A stretch of 64,000 bases of DNA from Acanthosepion esculentum. Taxonomy: Eukaryota > Mollusca > Cephalopoda > Sepiida > Sepiidae. The notes under the pieces were generated by a model. It was given only the letters and a program-made list of their open reading frames with translations. It made no database searches and was not told where the DNA came from. Shown here in pieces: positions 37,331 to 51,300 of this stretch. The stretch covers positions 86,906,164 through 86,970,163 of the forward strand of contig OZ038510.1 in assembly GCA_964036315.1 (NCBI GenBank), in the 5' to 3' direction. Position numbers and translations under genes: made by a program. Within the stretch, counting starts at the first letter, position 1, and each line of letters starts with the position of its first letter.

Positions 37331-39680
37331 CTTAGAAGATGCAATATATAATATAATCCGGATGAAAATCTGAATTCTAATGATGAATAGGATGCGATCC
37401 TACCCGACATGTATGTTTTGTCGCTTTTCACCGTATAACAGACAGCTACTTAGCAGACGCTTGATATTAAAAAAAATGCATTCATTAATGTTATTTTCTG
37501 AAACTAGTGTCACAATTCTATGAACATCAAGAGAAGATGATGCAATATGTAATATAATCCGTATGAAAATCTTAATTTTAATGATGAATAGGATGCGATC
37601 ATCCCCGACATGTATGTTTTGTCGCTTTTCGCCGTATAACAGACAGCTATTTGCAGACGATTGATATTAATAAAAATGCATTCATTAATGTTATTTTCTG
37701 AAACTAGTGTCGGCATTCTATTAACATCAGACTAAGATGATGGAATATGGAATATAATCCGGATGAAAATCTGAATTCTAATGATGAATAGGATCCGATC
37801 ATACCCGACATGTATGTTTTGGCGCTTTTAGCCGTATAACATACAGCTATTTAGCAGACGCTTGATATTAATAAAAATGCATTCATTAATGTTATTTTTT
37901 GGAACTAGTGACATCATTCTATGAACATCAGTCTTAGATGATGCAATATGTAATATAATCATTATGAAAATCTGAATTCTAATGATGAAAAGGATGCGAT
38001 CATACCCGACATGTATGTTTTGTCGCATTTCGCCGTATAACAGACACTTACTTTGCAGACTTTTGATATTAATAAAAATGCATTCATTAATGGTATTTTC
38101 TGAAACTAGTGTCACCATTTTATGAACATCAGGCTTAGATGATGCAATATATAATATAATCCGTATGAAAATCTGAATTCTAATGATGAATAGGATGCGA
38201 TCATACCCGACATGTATGTTTTGTCGCTTTTCGCCGTATAACAGACACTTATTTGCAGACGCTTGATATTAATAAAAATGCATTCATTAATGTCATTTTC
38301 TGAAACTAGTGTCACAATTCTATGAACATCAGGCTAAGATGATGCAATATGTAATATAATCCGTGTGTAAATCTGAATTCTAATGATGAATAGGATGCGA
38401 TGATTACCCGACATGTATGTTTTGTCGCTTTTCCCGTATAAAAAACAGCTACATAAAAAACGCTTGATATTAAAAAAAATGCATTCATTAATGTTACTTT
38501 CTGAAACTAGTGTCAGCATTCTATGAACATCAGGCTTAGATGATTCAATACGTAATATAATCCGAATGAAAATGTGAATTCTAATTATGAATAGGATGCG
38601 CTAACCCGACATGTATGTTTTGTCGCTTTTCGCAGTATAACAGACAGTTACTTAGCAGACGCTTGATATTAATAAAAATGCATTCATTAATGTTATTTTC
38701 TGAAACTAGTGTCAGCATTCTATGAACATCAGGCTGAGATGATGTAATATGTACTATAATCCGGATGAAAAACTGAATTCTAATGATGAATAGGATGCGA
38801 TCATTACCCAAAATGTATGTTTTGTCGCTTTTCGCCGTATAACAGGCAAATATTTAGCAGACGCTTGATATTAATAAAAATGCATTCATTAATGTTATTT
38901 TCTGAAACTAGTGTCAATATTCTAGGAAGATCAAGCGTAGATGATGCCCTATGTAATATAATCCGGATGAAAACCTGAATTCTAATGATGAATAGGATGC
39001 GATCATACCCGACATATATGTTTTGTCACTTTTCGCCGTATAATAGACAGTTACGTAGCAGACGCTTGATATTAATAAAAATGCATTCATTAATGTTATT
39101 TTCTGAAACTAGTGTCAGCATTCTATGAACATCAGTCGTAGATGATTCAATATGTAATACAATCCGGATGAAAATCTGAATTCTAATCATAAATAGGATG
39201 CGATGATTACGAGACATGTATGTTTTGTCTCTTTTCGCCGTATAACAGACACTTATTTGCAGAGGCTTGATATTAATAAAAATGCATTCATTAATGTCAT
39301 TTTCTGAAACTAGTGTCAGCATTCTATGAACATCAGGCTTAGCTGATGAAATATGTAATATAATCCGGATGAAAATCTAAATTCTAATGATGAATAGGAT
39401 GCGATCATACCCGACATATATGTTTTGTCGATTTTCGCCGTATAACAGACAGTTATTTAGCAGACGCTTGATATTAATAAAAATGCATTCATTAATGTTA
39501 TTTTCTGAAATAGTGTCAGTATTCTATGAACATCAGACTTAGATGATGCAATATGTAATAAAATGCGGATGAAAATCTGAATTCTAATGATGAATAGGAT
39601 GCGATCTTTACCCGACATGTATGTTTTGTCGCTTTTCGCCGTATAAAAGACAGTTAATTAGCAGACGCTTAATATTAATA

Positions 39681-42600
39681 AAAATGCTTTCATTAATGTT
39701 ATTTGCTGTAATAGTGTCTGCATTCTATGAACATCAGGCGTAGATTATACAATATGTAATATAATCCGGATGAAAATCTGGATTCTAATGATGAATAGGA
39801 TGCGATCATTACCCGACATGTATGTTTTGTCGCTTTTCGCCGTATAACGTACAGTTACATAGCAGATTCTTGATTTTAATATAAATGCATTCATTAATGT
39901 TATTTTCTGAAACTAGTGTCAGCATTCTATGAACATCAGGCTTAGATAACGCAATATGTAATATAATCAGGGATGAAAATCTGAACTCTAATGATTAATA
40001 GGATGCTATCATTACCCGACATGTATGTTTTGTCGCTTTTCGCCGAATAACAGACAGTTACTTAGCAGACGCGTTATATTAATAAAAATCCATTCATTAA
40101 TGTTATTTGCTGAAATAGTTTCAGCATTCTATAAAAATCAGTCTTTGATGATGCAACATGTAATATAATCCGTATGCAAATCTTAATTCTAATGAAGAAT
40201 ATGATGCGATCATTACCTGACATGTATGTTTTGTCGCTTTTCGTATAACAGATAGTTACTTAGCAGACGATTGATATTAATAAAAATGCATTCATTAATG
40301 TTATTTTCTGAAATAGTGTCAATATTCTAAGAACATCCTGGTTAGATGAGGCAATATGTAATATAATCCGGATGAAAATCTGAATTCTAATGTTGAATAG
40401 GATGCGATGATTACCCGACATGTATGTTTTGTCGCTTTTCGCCGTATAACAGACAGTTACTTAGCAGACGCTTGATATTAATAAAAATGCATTCATTAAT
40501 GTTATATTCTGAAAATAGTGTCAACATTCTATGAACATCAGGCTTAGATGATGCAATATGTAATATAATCTGGATGAAAATCTGAATTCTAATGATGAAT
40601 AGGATGCGATAATTACCCGACATATATGTTTTGTCGCTTTTCGCCGTATAACAGACAGTTACTTAGAAGACGCTTGATATTAATAAAAATGCATTCATTA
40701 ATGTTATTTTCTGAAACTAGTGTCAGCATTCTATGAACATCAGGGTTAAGTGATGCAATATGTAATATAATCCGGATGCAAATCTTAATTCTAATGAAGA
40801 ATATGATGCGATCATTACCTGCCATGTATATTTTGTCGCTTTTCGCCGTATAACAGACAGTTACTTAGCAGACGCCTGATATTAATAAAAATTCATTTAT
40901 TAATGTTATTTGCTGAAATAGTGTCAGCATTCTATGAACATCAGTCTTAGATGATGCGATATGAAAAATAATCCGGATGAAAATCTGAATTCTAATGATG
41001 AATAGGATGCGATGTTTACCCGACATGTATGTTTTGTCGCCTTTCCCCGTATAACAGACAGTTACTTAGCAGACACTTGATATTAATAAAAATGCATTCA
41101 TAAATGCTTTTTTCTTAAACTTGTGACAGAATCCTATAAACATATGTCTTACGTGATGCAAAATGTAATATAATCCGGTCTAAAATCTGAATTCTAATGA
41201 AGAATATGATACGATCAAACCCGACTTGAATGTTTTGTCGCTTTTCGTCGTATAACCGACAGTTATTTATCAGAGTCTTGATATTAATAAAAATGCTTTC
41301 ATTAATGTTATTTGCTGTAATAGTGTCTGCATTCTATGAACATCAGGCGTAGATTATACAATATGTAATATAATCCGGATGAAAATCTGGATTCTAATGA
41401 TGAATAGGATGCGATCATTACCCGACATGTATGTTTTGTCGCTTTTCGCCGTATAACGTACAGTTACATAGCAGATTCTTGATTTTAATATAAATGCATT
41501 CATTAATGTTATTTTCTGAAACTAGTGTCAGCATTCTATGAACATCAGGCTTAGATAACGCAATATGTAATATAATCAGGGATGAAAATCTGAACTCTAA
41601 TGATTAATAGGATGCTATCATTACCCGACATGTATGTTTTGTCGCTTTTCGCCGAATAACAGACAGTTACTTAGCAGACGCGTTATATTAATAAAAATCC
41701 ATTCATTAATGTTATTTGCTGAAATAGTTTCAGCATTCTATAAAAATCAGTCTTTGATGATGCAACATGTAATATAATCCGTATGCAAATCTTAATTCTA
41801 ATGAAGAATATGATGCGATCATTACCTGACATGTATGTTTTGTCGCTTTTCGTATAACAGATAGTTACTTAGCAGACGATTGATATTAATAAAAATGCAT
41901 TCATTAATGTTATTTTCTGAAATAGTGTCAATATTCTAAGAACATCCTGGTTAGATGAGGCAATATGTAATATAATCCGGATGAAAATCTGAATTCTAAT
42001 GTTGAATAGGATGCGATGATTACCCGACATGTATGTTTTGTCGCTTTTCGCCGTATAACAGACAGTTACTTAGCAGACGCTTGATATTAATAAAAATGCA
42101 TTCATTAATGTTATATTCTGAAAATAGTGTCAATATTCTAAGAACATCAGTCTTCGATGATGCAATATGTAATATAATCCGGATGAAAATCTGAATTCTA
42201 ATTATGAATAGGATGCGATGTTTACCCGACATGTATGTTTTGTCGCCTTTCGCCGTATAACAGACAGTTACTTAGCAGACGCCTGATATTAATAAAAATG
42301 CATTCATTAATGTTATTTTCTGAAATAGTGTCAACATTCTATGAACATCAGGCTTAGATGATGCAATATGTAATATAATCTGGATGAAAATCTGAATTCT
42401 AATGATGAATAGGATGCGATAATTACCCGACATATATGTTTTGTCGCTTTTCGCCGTATAACAGACAGTTACTTAGAAGACGCTTGATATTAATAAAAAT
42501 GCATTCATTGATGTTATTTTCTGAAACTAGTGTCAGCATTCTATGAACATCGGGGTTAAGTGATGCAATATGTAATATAATCCGGATGCAAATCTTAATT

Positions 42601-43098
42601 CTAATGAAGAATATGATGCGATCATTACCTGCCATGTATATTTTGTCGCTTTTCGCCGTATAACAGACAGTTACTTAGCAGACGCCTGATATTAATAAAA
42701 ATTCATTTATTAATGTTATTTGCTGAAATAGTGTCAGCATTCTATGAACATCAGTTTTAGATGATGCGATATGAAAAATAATCCGGATGAAAATCTGAAT
42801 TCTAATGATGAATAGGATGCGATGTTTACCCGACATGTATGTTTTGTCGCCTTTCCCCGTATAACAGACAGTTACTTAGCAGACACTTGATATTAATAAA
42901 AATGCATTCATAAATGCTTTTTTCTTAAACTTGTGACAGAATCCTATAAACTTATGTCTTACGTGATGCAAAATGTAATATAATCCGGTCTAAAATCTGA
43001 ATTCTAATGAAGAATATGATACGATCAAACCCGACTTGAATGTTTTGTCGCTTTTCGTCGTATAACCGACAGTTATTTATCAGAGTCTTGATATTAAT
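39681..43098 (+). repeat. Family D higher-order duplication: 8-monomer and 9-monomer copies
   Basis: Copy 1 is about 39,681-41,289 and copy 2 about 41,290-43,098. Both open with AAAATGCTTTCATTAATG and a CAGGCGTAGATTATACAATA monomer, and both close with a divergent monomer containing ACCCGACTTGAATGTTTTG. The spacing is 1,609 bp in the first part and 1,810 bp in the second (for example 40,521 and 42,331), so copy 2 has one additional 201-bp monomer. Sequence identity between copies is very high. Confidence 0.87.
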
Positions 43099-44800
43099 AA
43101 AAATGCATACATTAATGTTATTTTCTCAAACTCGTGTCAACATTCTATAAATATAAGTCTTAAATGATTCATAATATATTATGATCGTGTAGAGAATCTG
43201 AATTCTAATGATGAATATCCTCCGATCATACCTGACATGTACGTTCTGTCACTTTTCGTCGTATGACCGGCATTTGCTTAGCAGAGGTTTCATATTATTA
43301 AAAATGAATTCATTAATGTTATTTTCTGAACCATGAGTCTTAGATGTTTTAAATGTAAGATAAACCGGAAGACAATCTAAATTGTAATAATGAATGACAT
43401 GCGATCAAAGCGGACATGGATGTTTTGTCGCTTTTCGCCGTACAAACGAAGTTACTTTGCAGACTCTTGATATTAATAAAAATGCATTCATTAATGTTAT
43501 TTTCTGAAGCTAGTGTCAGCATTCTATAAACTTAAAGCTTAGATGATGGAAAATATAATATAATCCGGAAGAAAATTTGAATTTTATGATGAATATTATG
43601 CGATCAAAACCCGACTTGAATGTTTTGTGGCTTTTCGCCGTATATCCGACAGTTACTTAGCAGAGGCTTGATATATATTTAAAATGCGTTCATTAATGTT
43701 ATTTTCTTAAACTAGCGTCAGAATTCTATGAAGAAATGTCTGAGATTATGCAAAATGTAATATAATCCTGAGGAAAATCTGAATTCTAATGATTAATATG
43801 ATGCTATCAAACCCGACAAGAATGTTTTGTCGCATTTCGTTGTTTAACAGACAGTTACTTAGCAGACGCTCCATATTAATAAAAATGCAGTCATTAATGT
43901 TATTTTCTGAAACTCGTCTCCGCATTCTATAAACATAAGGCTTAGATGATGCAATATGTAATATAATCCGGAAGAAAATCTGAATTCTTAGGATGAAATT
44001 GATGCGATCAAATCCGACTTGGATCTTCTGTCACATTTAGCCTATTAAACGAATTACTTCGCAGACGTTTGATATTAATAAAAATGCATTAAGAAATGTT
44101 ATTTTCTTAAACTAGTCTGAGAATTCTATAAACATAAGTCATAGATTATACAAAATATAATTTAATTCGTGAGAAAATCTGAATTCTAATTATAAATTTG
44201 ATGCGATTAAATTTGACTTGGACGTTGTGTCGCTTTTCGCCGTATAACAGACAGTTATTTGTAGACGTTTGATATTAATAAAAATGCATTCATTAATGTT
44301 ATTTTCCTCTACTAGTGTCAACATCCTATAAACATAAGTCATACATTATGCAAAATGTAATATAATCCAGCAGAAAATCTGAATTCTTATGATGAATATG
44401 ATGCGATCAAAACCGACTTGGATGTTTTGTCTCTTTTCGCCGTATTGCCGACAGTTACTTAGCAGACGCTTGATATTAATAAAAATGGATTAATTAATTT
44501 TCTTTTCTTAAAATAATGCCAGCATTCTATGAACATAATGCTTTATGATGCAAAATGTAATATAATCCGGAAGAATATATCGAATCTTATGAAGAATATG
44601 ATGCGATCAAACCCGACCTGAATATTTTGTTGCTTTTCGCCGTATAATCGACAGTTACATAGTAGACGCTTGATATTAATAAAAATGCATTCATTTATGT
44701 TATTTTCTTAAACTACTGTCATCATTCTATTAAAATAGTGTTAGATCATGCAAAATGTAATATAATCCGGATGAACATCTGAATTCAAATGATGAAGCGG
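43080..44800 (+). repeat. Divergent (older) family D monomers
   Basis: About eight or nine consecutive monomers depart strongly from the family consensus. ACCCGACATGTATG becomes ACCCGACTTGAATG or similar, CGGATGAAAATC becomes CGGAAGAAAATC, and several have indels, for example a shortened monomer near 43,330. Each differs from its neighbours as well as from the consensus, as expected for relict monomers no longer homogenised. Canonical monomers resume at about 44,900, roughly 400 bp before the inversion centre. I find no equivalent block in the inverted arm. Confidence 0.8.
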
Positions 44801-45240
44801 ATACCATCATACCCGACAGGTATGTTTCGTCGCTTTTCGCCGTATAGCAGAGAGTTACTTAGCAGACGCTTGATATTAATAAAAATACATTCATTAATGT
44901 TATTTTCTGAAATAGTGTCAACATTCTATGAACTTCAGTTTTAGATGATGCGATATGTAATATAATCCGGATGAAAATCTGAATTATAATGATGAATAGG
45001 ATGCGATGATTACCCCACATGTTTGTTTTGTCGCTTTTCGCCGTATAACAGACAGTTACTTAGCAGGCGCTTGATATGAATAAAAATGCATTCATTAATG
45101 TTATTTGCTGAAATAGTGTCAGCATTCGATGAACATCAGGCTTAGATGATGCAATATGTAATATAATCCTGATGAAAATCTGAATTCTAATGACGGATAG
45201 GATGCGATGATTACCCGACATGTATGTTTTGTCACTTTTC

Positions 45241-45327
45241 GCCGTATAACAGACAATTATTTAGCAGACGCTTGATATTAATAACAATGCATTCATTAAT
45301 GTTATAAATAATTGTCTGTTATACGGC
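45241..45327. other. Inversion centre: dyad with 41-bp spacer
   Basis: The segment ending ACAGACAATTATTTA at 45,263 is followed by a 41-bp spacer (45,264-45,304), then by its reverse complement, TAAATAATTGTCTG from 45,305. The match continues outward into both D arrays with only scattered mismatches for at least two monomers. It includes the uncommon TTTGCTGAAATAG and GATATGAATAAAAA variants found at matching distance on both sides. The spacer is part of an ordinary D monomer cut after AATGTTA. This is the shape expected from a fold-back or template switch within one D array. Everything right of here is in the opposite orientation. Confidence 0.93.
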
Positions 45328-48300
45328 GAAAAGCGACAAAACATACATGTCGGGTAATCATCGCATCCTATTCATCATTAGAATTCAGATTTTCATCCGG
45401 ATTATATTACATATTGCATCATCTAAGACTGATATTCATAGAATTCAGACACTATTTCAGCAAATAACATTAATGAATGCATTTTTATTCATATCAAGCG
45501 TCTGCTAAGTAGCTGTCTGTTATACGGCCAAAAGCGACAAAATATACATGTCGGGTAATGATCGCATCCTATTCCTCTTTAGAATTCAGATTTTCATCCG
45601 GATTATATTACATATTGCATCATCTAAGCCTGATGTTCATAGAATGCAGAAACTTATTCAGAAAATAACATTAATGAATGCATTTTTATTAATATCAAGC
45701 GTCAGCTAAGTAAATGTCTGTTATACGGCGAAGAGAGACAAGACATACATGTCGGGTAATGATCGAATCCTATTCATCATTATAATTCAGATTTTCATCC
45801 GGATTTTATTACATATTACATCATCTAAGCCTGATGTTAATAGAATGCAGACACCCTTTCAGAAAATAACATTAATGAATGCATTTTTATTACTATCAAG
45901 CGTCTGCTAAGTAACTGTCTGTTATACGGCGAAAAGCGACAAGACATACATGTCGGGTATGATCGCATCCTATTCATCATTAGAATTCAGTTTTTCATCC
46001 GGATTATATTATATATTGCATCATCGAAGCCTGATGTTCTTAGAATATTGACACTATTTTCAGAAAATAACATTAATGAATGCATTTTTATTAATATCAA
46101 GCGTCTGCTAAGTAACTGTCTTTTATACGGCGAAAAGCGACAAAACATACATGTCGGGTAATCATCGCAACCTATTCATCATTAGAATTCAGATTTTCAT
46201 CCGGATTATATTACATATTGCATCATCTATCCCGGATGTTCATAGAATGTTGACACTATTTCAGCAAATAACATTAATGAATGCAATATTATTAATATCA
46301 AGCGTCCGCTAAGTAACTGTCTGTTATACGGCGAAAAGAGACAAATCATACATGTCGGGTAATGTTCGCATCCTATTCATCATTAGAAGTCAGATTTTCA
46401 TTAGGATTATAGTACATATTGCATCATCTAAGCCTGATGTACATAGAATGCTGACACAGTTTCAGAAAATAACATTAATGAATTCATTTTCATTCATATC
46501 AAGCGTCCTCTAATTAACTGTGTGTTATACCGCGAAAAGCGACAAAACATACATGTCGGGTAATGATCGCATCCTATTCATCATTAGATTCAGATGTTCA
46601 TCCGGATTATATTATAGATTGCATCATCTAAGCCTGATGTTAATAAAATGCTGACACAATTTCAGAAAATAACATTAATTAATGCATTTTTATTCATATC
46701 AAGCATGTGATATGTTACTGTCTGTTATACGGCGAAAAGCGACAAAGCATATATGTCGGGTATTGATCGCATCCTATTCATCATTAGAATTCAGATTTTC
46801 ATCCGGATTATATTACATATTGCATCATATAAGCCTGATGTTCATAGAATGCTGACACTAGTTTCAAAAAATAACATTAATGAAAGCATTTATATTAATA
46901 TCTAGAGTCTCCTAATTAACTGTCTGTTATACGGCGAAAAGCGACAAAACATACATTTCGGGTATGATTGCTTCCTATTCATCATTAGAATTCAGATTTT
47001 ATTCCATATTATATTACATATTGCATAATCTAAGCCTGATGTACATAGAATGCTGACACAATTTCAGAAAATAACATTAATTAATGCATTTTTATATATA
47101 TCAAGCGTCTGCTAAGTAACTGTCTGTTATACGGCGAAAAGCGACAAAACATACATGTCGGGTAATGATCGCATCCTATTCATCATTAGAATTCAGATTT
47201 CCATCCGGTTTATGTTACATATTGCGTTATCTAAGCCTGATGTTCATAGAATGCTGACACTAGTTTCAGAAAATAACATTAATGAATGCATTTATATTAA
47301 TATCAAGAATATGCTATGTAACTGTCCGTTATACGGCGAAAAGCGACAAAACATACATGTCGGGTAATGATCGCATCCTATTCATCATTAGAATTCAGAT
47401 TTTCATCCGGATTATATTACATATTGTATCATCTACGCCTGATGTTCATAGAATGCAGACACTATTACAGCAAATAACATTAATGAAAGCATTTTTATTA
47501 ATATTAAGCGTCTGCTAATTAACTGTCTTTTATACGGCGAAAAGTGACAAAACATACATGTCGGGTAAAGATCGGATCCTATTCATCATTTGAATTCAGA
47601 TTTTCATCCGGATTTTATTACATTATGCATAATCTAAGTCTGATGTTCATAGAATACTGACACTATTTCAGAAAATAGCATTAAGGAATGCAATTTTATA
47701 TATATCAACCGTCTGCTAAATAACTGTCTCTTATACGGCGAAAAGAGACAAAACATACATGTCGGGTAATTATCGCATTCAATTCATCATTAGAATTCAG
47801 CTTTTCATCAGTATTATATTACATATTGCATCATCTAAGCCTGATGTTCATAGAATGCTGACACAATTTCAGAAATTAACATTAATGAATTCATTTTTAT
47901 TCATATCAAGTGTCTGCTAAATAACTGACTGATATACGGCGAAAAGCGGCAAAACATACATGTCGGGTAATGATCGCATCCTATTCATCATTAGAATTCA
48001 CATTTTCATCCGGATTATATTATATATTGCATCATCTAAGCCTGATGTTCAAAGAATGATGACACAATTACAGAAAATAACATTAATGTATGCATTTTTA
48101 TTCATATCAAGCGTCTGCTAAGTAACTCTCTGTTATATGGCGAAAATCGACTAAACATACATGTCGGGTAATCATCGCATTCTATTCATCATTAGAATTC
48201 AGATTTTCATCCGGATTATATTACATATTGTATCATCTAAGCCTGATGTTCATAGAATGGTGACACTAGTTTCAGAAAATAACATTAATGAATGCATTTT

Positions 48301-51300
48301 TATTTATATCAAGCGTCTGATAAGTAAGTGTCTGTTATACGGTGAAAAGCGACAAAACATACATGTCGGGTAATGATCGAACCTTTTTCAACATTAGTAT
48401 TCATATTTTCATCCGGATTATATTATATATTGCATCATCTAAGCCTGATGTTCATAGAATACTGACACTATTTCAGAAAATAACATTAATCAATGCATTT
48501 TTATTAATAGCAAGCATCTGCAAAATAACTGTCTTCATACGGCGAAAATCGACAAAACATACATGTCGGGTATGATCGCATCCTATTCATCATTAGAATT
48601 CAGATTTTCATCCGGATTATATTACATATTGCATCATCTAAGCCTGATGTTTTTAGAATGCTGACACTAATTCATCAAATAACATTAATGAATGCATTTT
48701 TATTAATATTAAGCGTCTGCTAAGTAACTGTCTGTTATACGGCGAAAAGCGACAAAACATAAATGTCGGGTAATTATCGCATCCTTTTCATCATTAGATT
48801 TCAGATTTTCGTCCGGATTATATTACATATTGCATCACCTAAGCCTGATGTTGGTAGAATGCTGACACAATTTCAAAAAATAAGAATAATGAATGCATTT
48901 TTATAAATTTCATGCATCTGTTAAGTAACTGTTTGTTATATGGCGATAAGCTACAAAACAAACGTGTCGGGTAATTTTCGCATCCTATTCATCATTAGAA
49001 TTCAGATTTTCATCGGGATTATATTACATATTGCATCATCTAAGCCTGATGTTCATAGAATGCTGACACTAATACAGCAAATAACATTAATGAATGCATT
49101 TTTATTCATATAAGCGTCTGCTAAGTAACTGTCAGTTATACGGCGAAATGCGACAAAACATACATGTCGGGTAATGATCGCATCCTATTCATCCTTAGAA
49201 TTCAGATTTTCGTCCGGATTATATTACATATTGCATCATCTAAGCCTGATGTTCATAGAATGCTGACACTATTTTCAGAAAATAACATTAATGAATGCAT
49301 TTTTATTAATATCAAGCGTCTGCTAAATATTTGCCTTTTATACGGCGAAAAGCGACAAAACATACATGTTGGGTAATGATCGCATCCTATTCATCATTAG
49401 AATTCAAACTTTCATCTTGATTATATTACATATCTCATCATCTAAGCCTGATGTTCATTGAATGCGTACACTATTTCAGCAAATAACATTAATGAATGCA
49501 TTTCTATTAATATCAAGCGTCTGCTAAGTAACTGTCTGTTATACGGCGAAAAGCGACAAAATATACATCTCGGGTATGATAGGATGCTATTCATCATTAG
49601 AATTCAGATTTTCATCTGAATTATATTACATATTGCATCAACTATGCCTGATATTCATAGAATGCTGACACTAGTTTAGGAAAATAACATGAATGAATGC
49701 ATTTTTATTAATATCAAGCGTCTGCTAAGTAGCTGTCTGTTATACGGTGAAAAGCGACAAAACATAGATGTCGGGTAATGATCGCACCCTTTCCATCATT
49801 AGAATTCATATTTTCATCCGGATTATATTATATATTGCATCATCTAAGCCTGATGTTCATAGAATGCTGACACTATTTTCAGAAAATAACATTAATGAAT
49901 GCATTTTTATAAATATAAAGCGTCTGCTAAATACCTGTCTGTTATACGGCGAAAAGCGACAAAACATACATCTCGGGTATGGTCGCATCCTATTCATCAT
50001 TAGAATTCAGATTTTCATCCGGATTATAGTATATATTACATCATCTAAGCCTGATATTTATAGAATGCTGACACTAGTTTCAGAAAATAACATTAATGAA
50101 TGCATTTTTATTAATATCAAGCGTCTGCTAAGTAACTGTCTGTTATACTGCGAAAAGCGACAAAACATACATGTCGGGTTATCGCATCCTATTCATCATT
50201 AGAATTCAGATTTTCATTCGGATTATATTACATATTGCATCATCTAAGCCTGATGTTCATAGAATGCTGACACTAGTTTCAGAAAGTAACATTAATGAAT
50301 GCACTTTTTTTAATATCAAGCGTTTGTTATGTAACTGTTTTTTTTTACAGCGGAAAGCGACAAAGCATACATGTCGGTTATGATCGCATCCTATTCATCA
50401 TTAGAATTCAGATTTTCACACGGATTATATTTGATATTGCATCATCTAAGCCTGATGTTCATAGAATTGTGACACTAGTTTCAGAAAATAACATGAATGA
50501 ATGCATTTTTATTAATATCAAGCGTCTGCTAAGTAACTGTCTGTTATACGTCGAAAAGCGACAAAACATACATGCCTGGTAATCATCGCATCCTATTCAT
50601 CATTAGAATTCAGATTTTCATACGGATTATATTACCAATTGCATCATATAAGCCTGATGTTCATACAATGCTGACCATTGTTTCAGAAAATATCATTAAT
50701 GAATGCATTTTTATTAATATCAAGCGACTGCTTATTATCTGTCTGTTATACGGCGAAAAGCGACAAAAACATACATGTCGGGTATGATCGCATCCTATTC
50801 ATCATTTCAATTCAGATTTTCATACGGATTATATTACATATTACATCATCTATGCCTGATGTTCATAGAATGCTGACACTATTTTCAGAAAATAACATTA
50901 ATGAATGCATTTTTATAAATATAAAGCGTCTGCTAAATACCTGTCTGTTATACGGCGAAAAGCGACAAAACATACATCTCGGGTATGATAGGATGCTATT
51001 CATAATTAGAATTCAGATTTTCATCTGAATTATATTACATATTGCATCAACTATGCCTGATGTTCATAGAATGCTGACACTAGTTTAGGAAAATGACATA
51101 AATGAATGCATTTTTATTAATATCAAGCGTCTGCTAAGTAGCTGTCTGTTATACGGTGAAAAGCGACAAAACATACATGTCGGGTAATGATCGAACCCTT
51201 TTCATCATTAGTATTCATATTTTCATCCGGATTATATTATATATTGCATCATCTAAGCCTGATGTTCATAGAATGCTGACACTATTTTCGGAAAATAACA

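Larger units (their letters stand above)
37317..45304 (+). repeat. Family D satellite, left array: about 40 copies of a 201-bp monomer
   Basis: The landmark CCCGACATGTATGTTTTGTC recurs every 200-202 bp, with the GACAT element at 37,406, 37,607, 37,807, 38,008, 38,209 and 38,410. The AT-rich monomer also contains TTTTCGCCGTATAACAGACA, ATGCATTCATTAATG and CTGAATTCTAATGATG, so most copies hold an EcoRI-type GAATTC. The period is 3 x 67, so the minus strand shows a 67-residue pattern (for example VSENNINECIFINIKRLL) in short open frames. I regard this as incidental. The array contains a 1.6-1.8-kb higher-order duplication and a block of divergent monomers, and it ends at the inversion centre. Confidence 0.95.

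Noticed and set aside
43080..44800. A different satellite family or inserted element in the divergent D block.
   Set aside because: The monomers keep the 200-bp spacing and recognisable D motifs (TTTTCGCCGTAT, GATATTAATAAAAATGC), so they are diverged D monomers.
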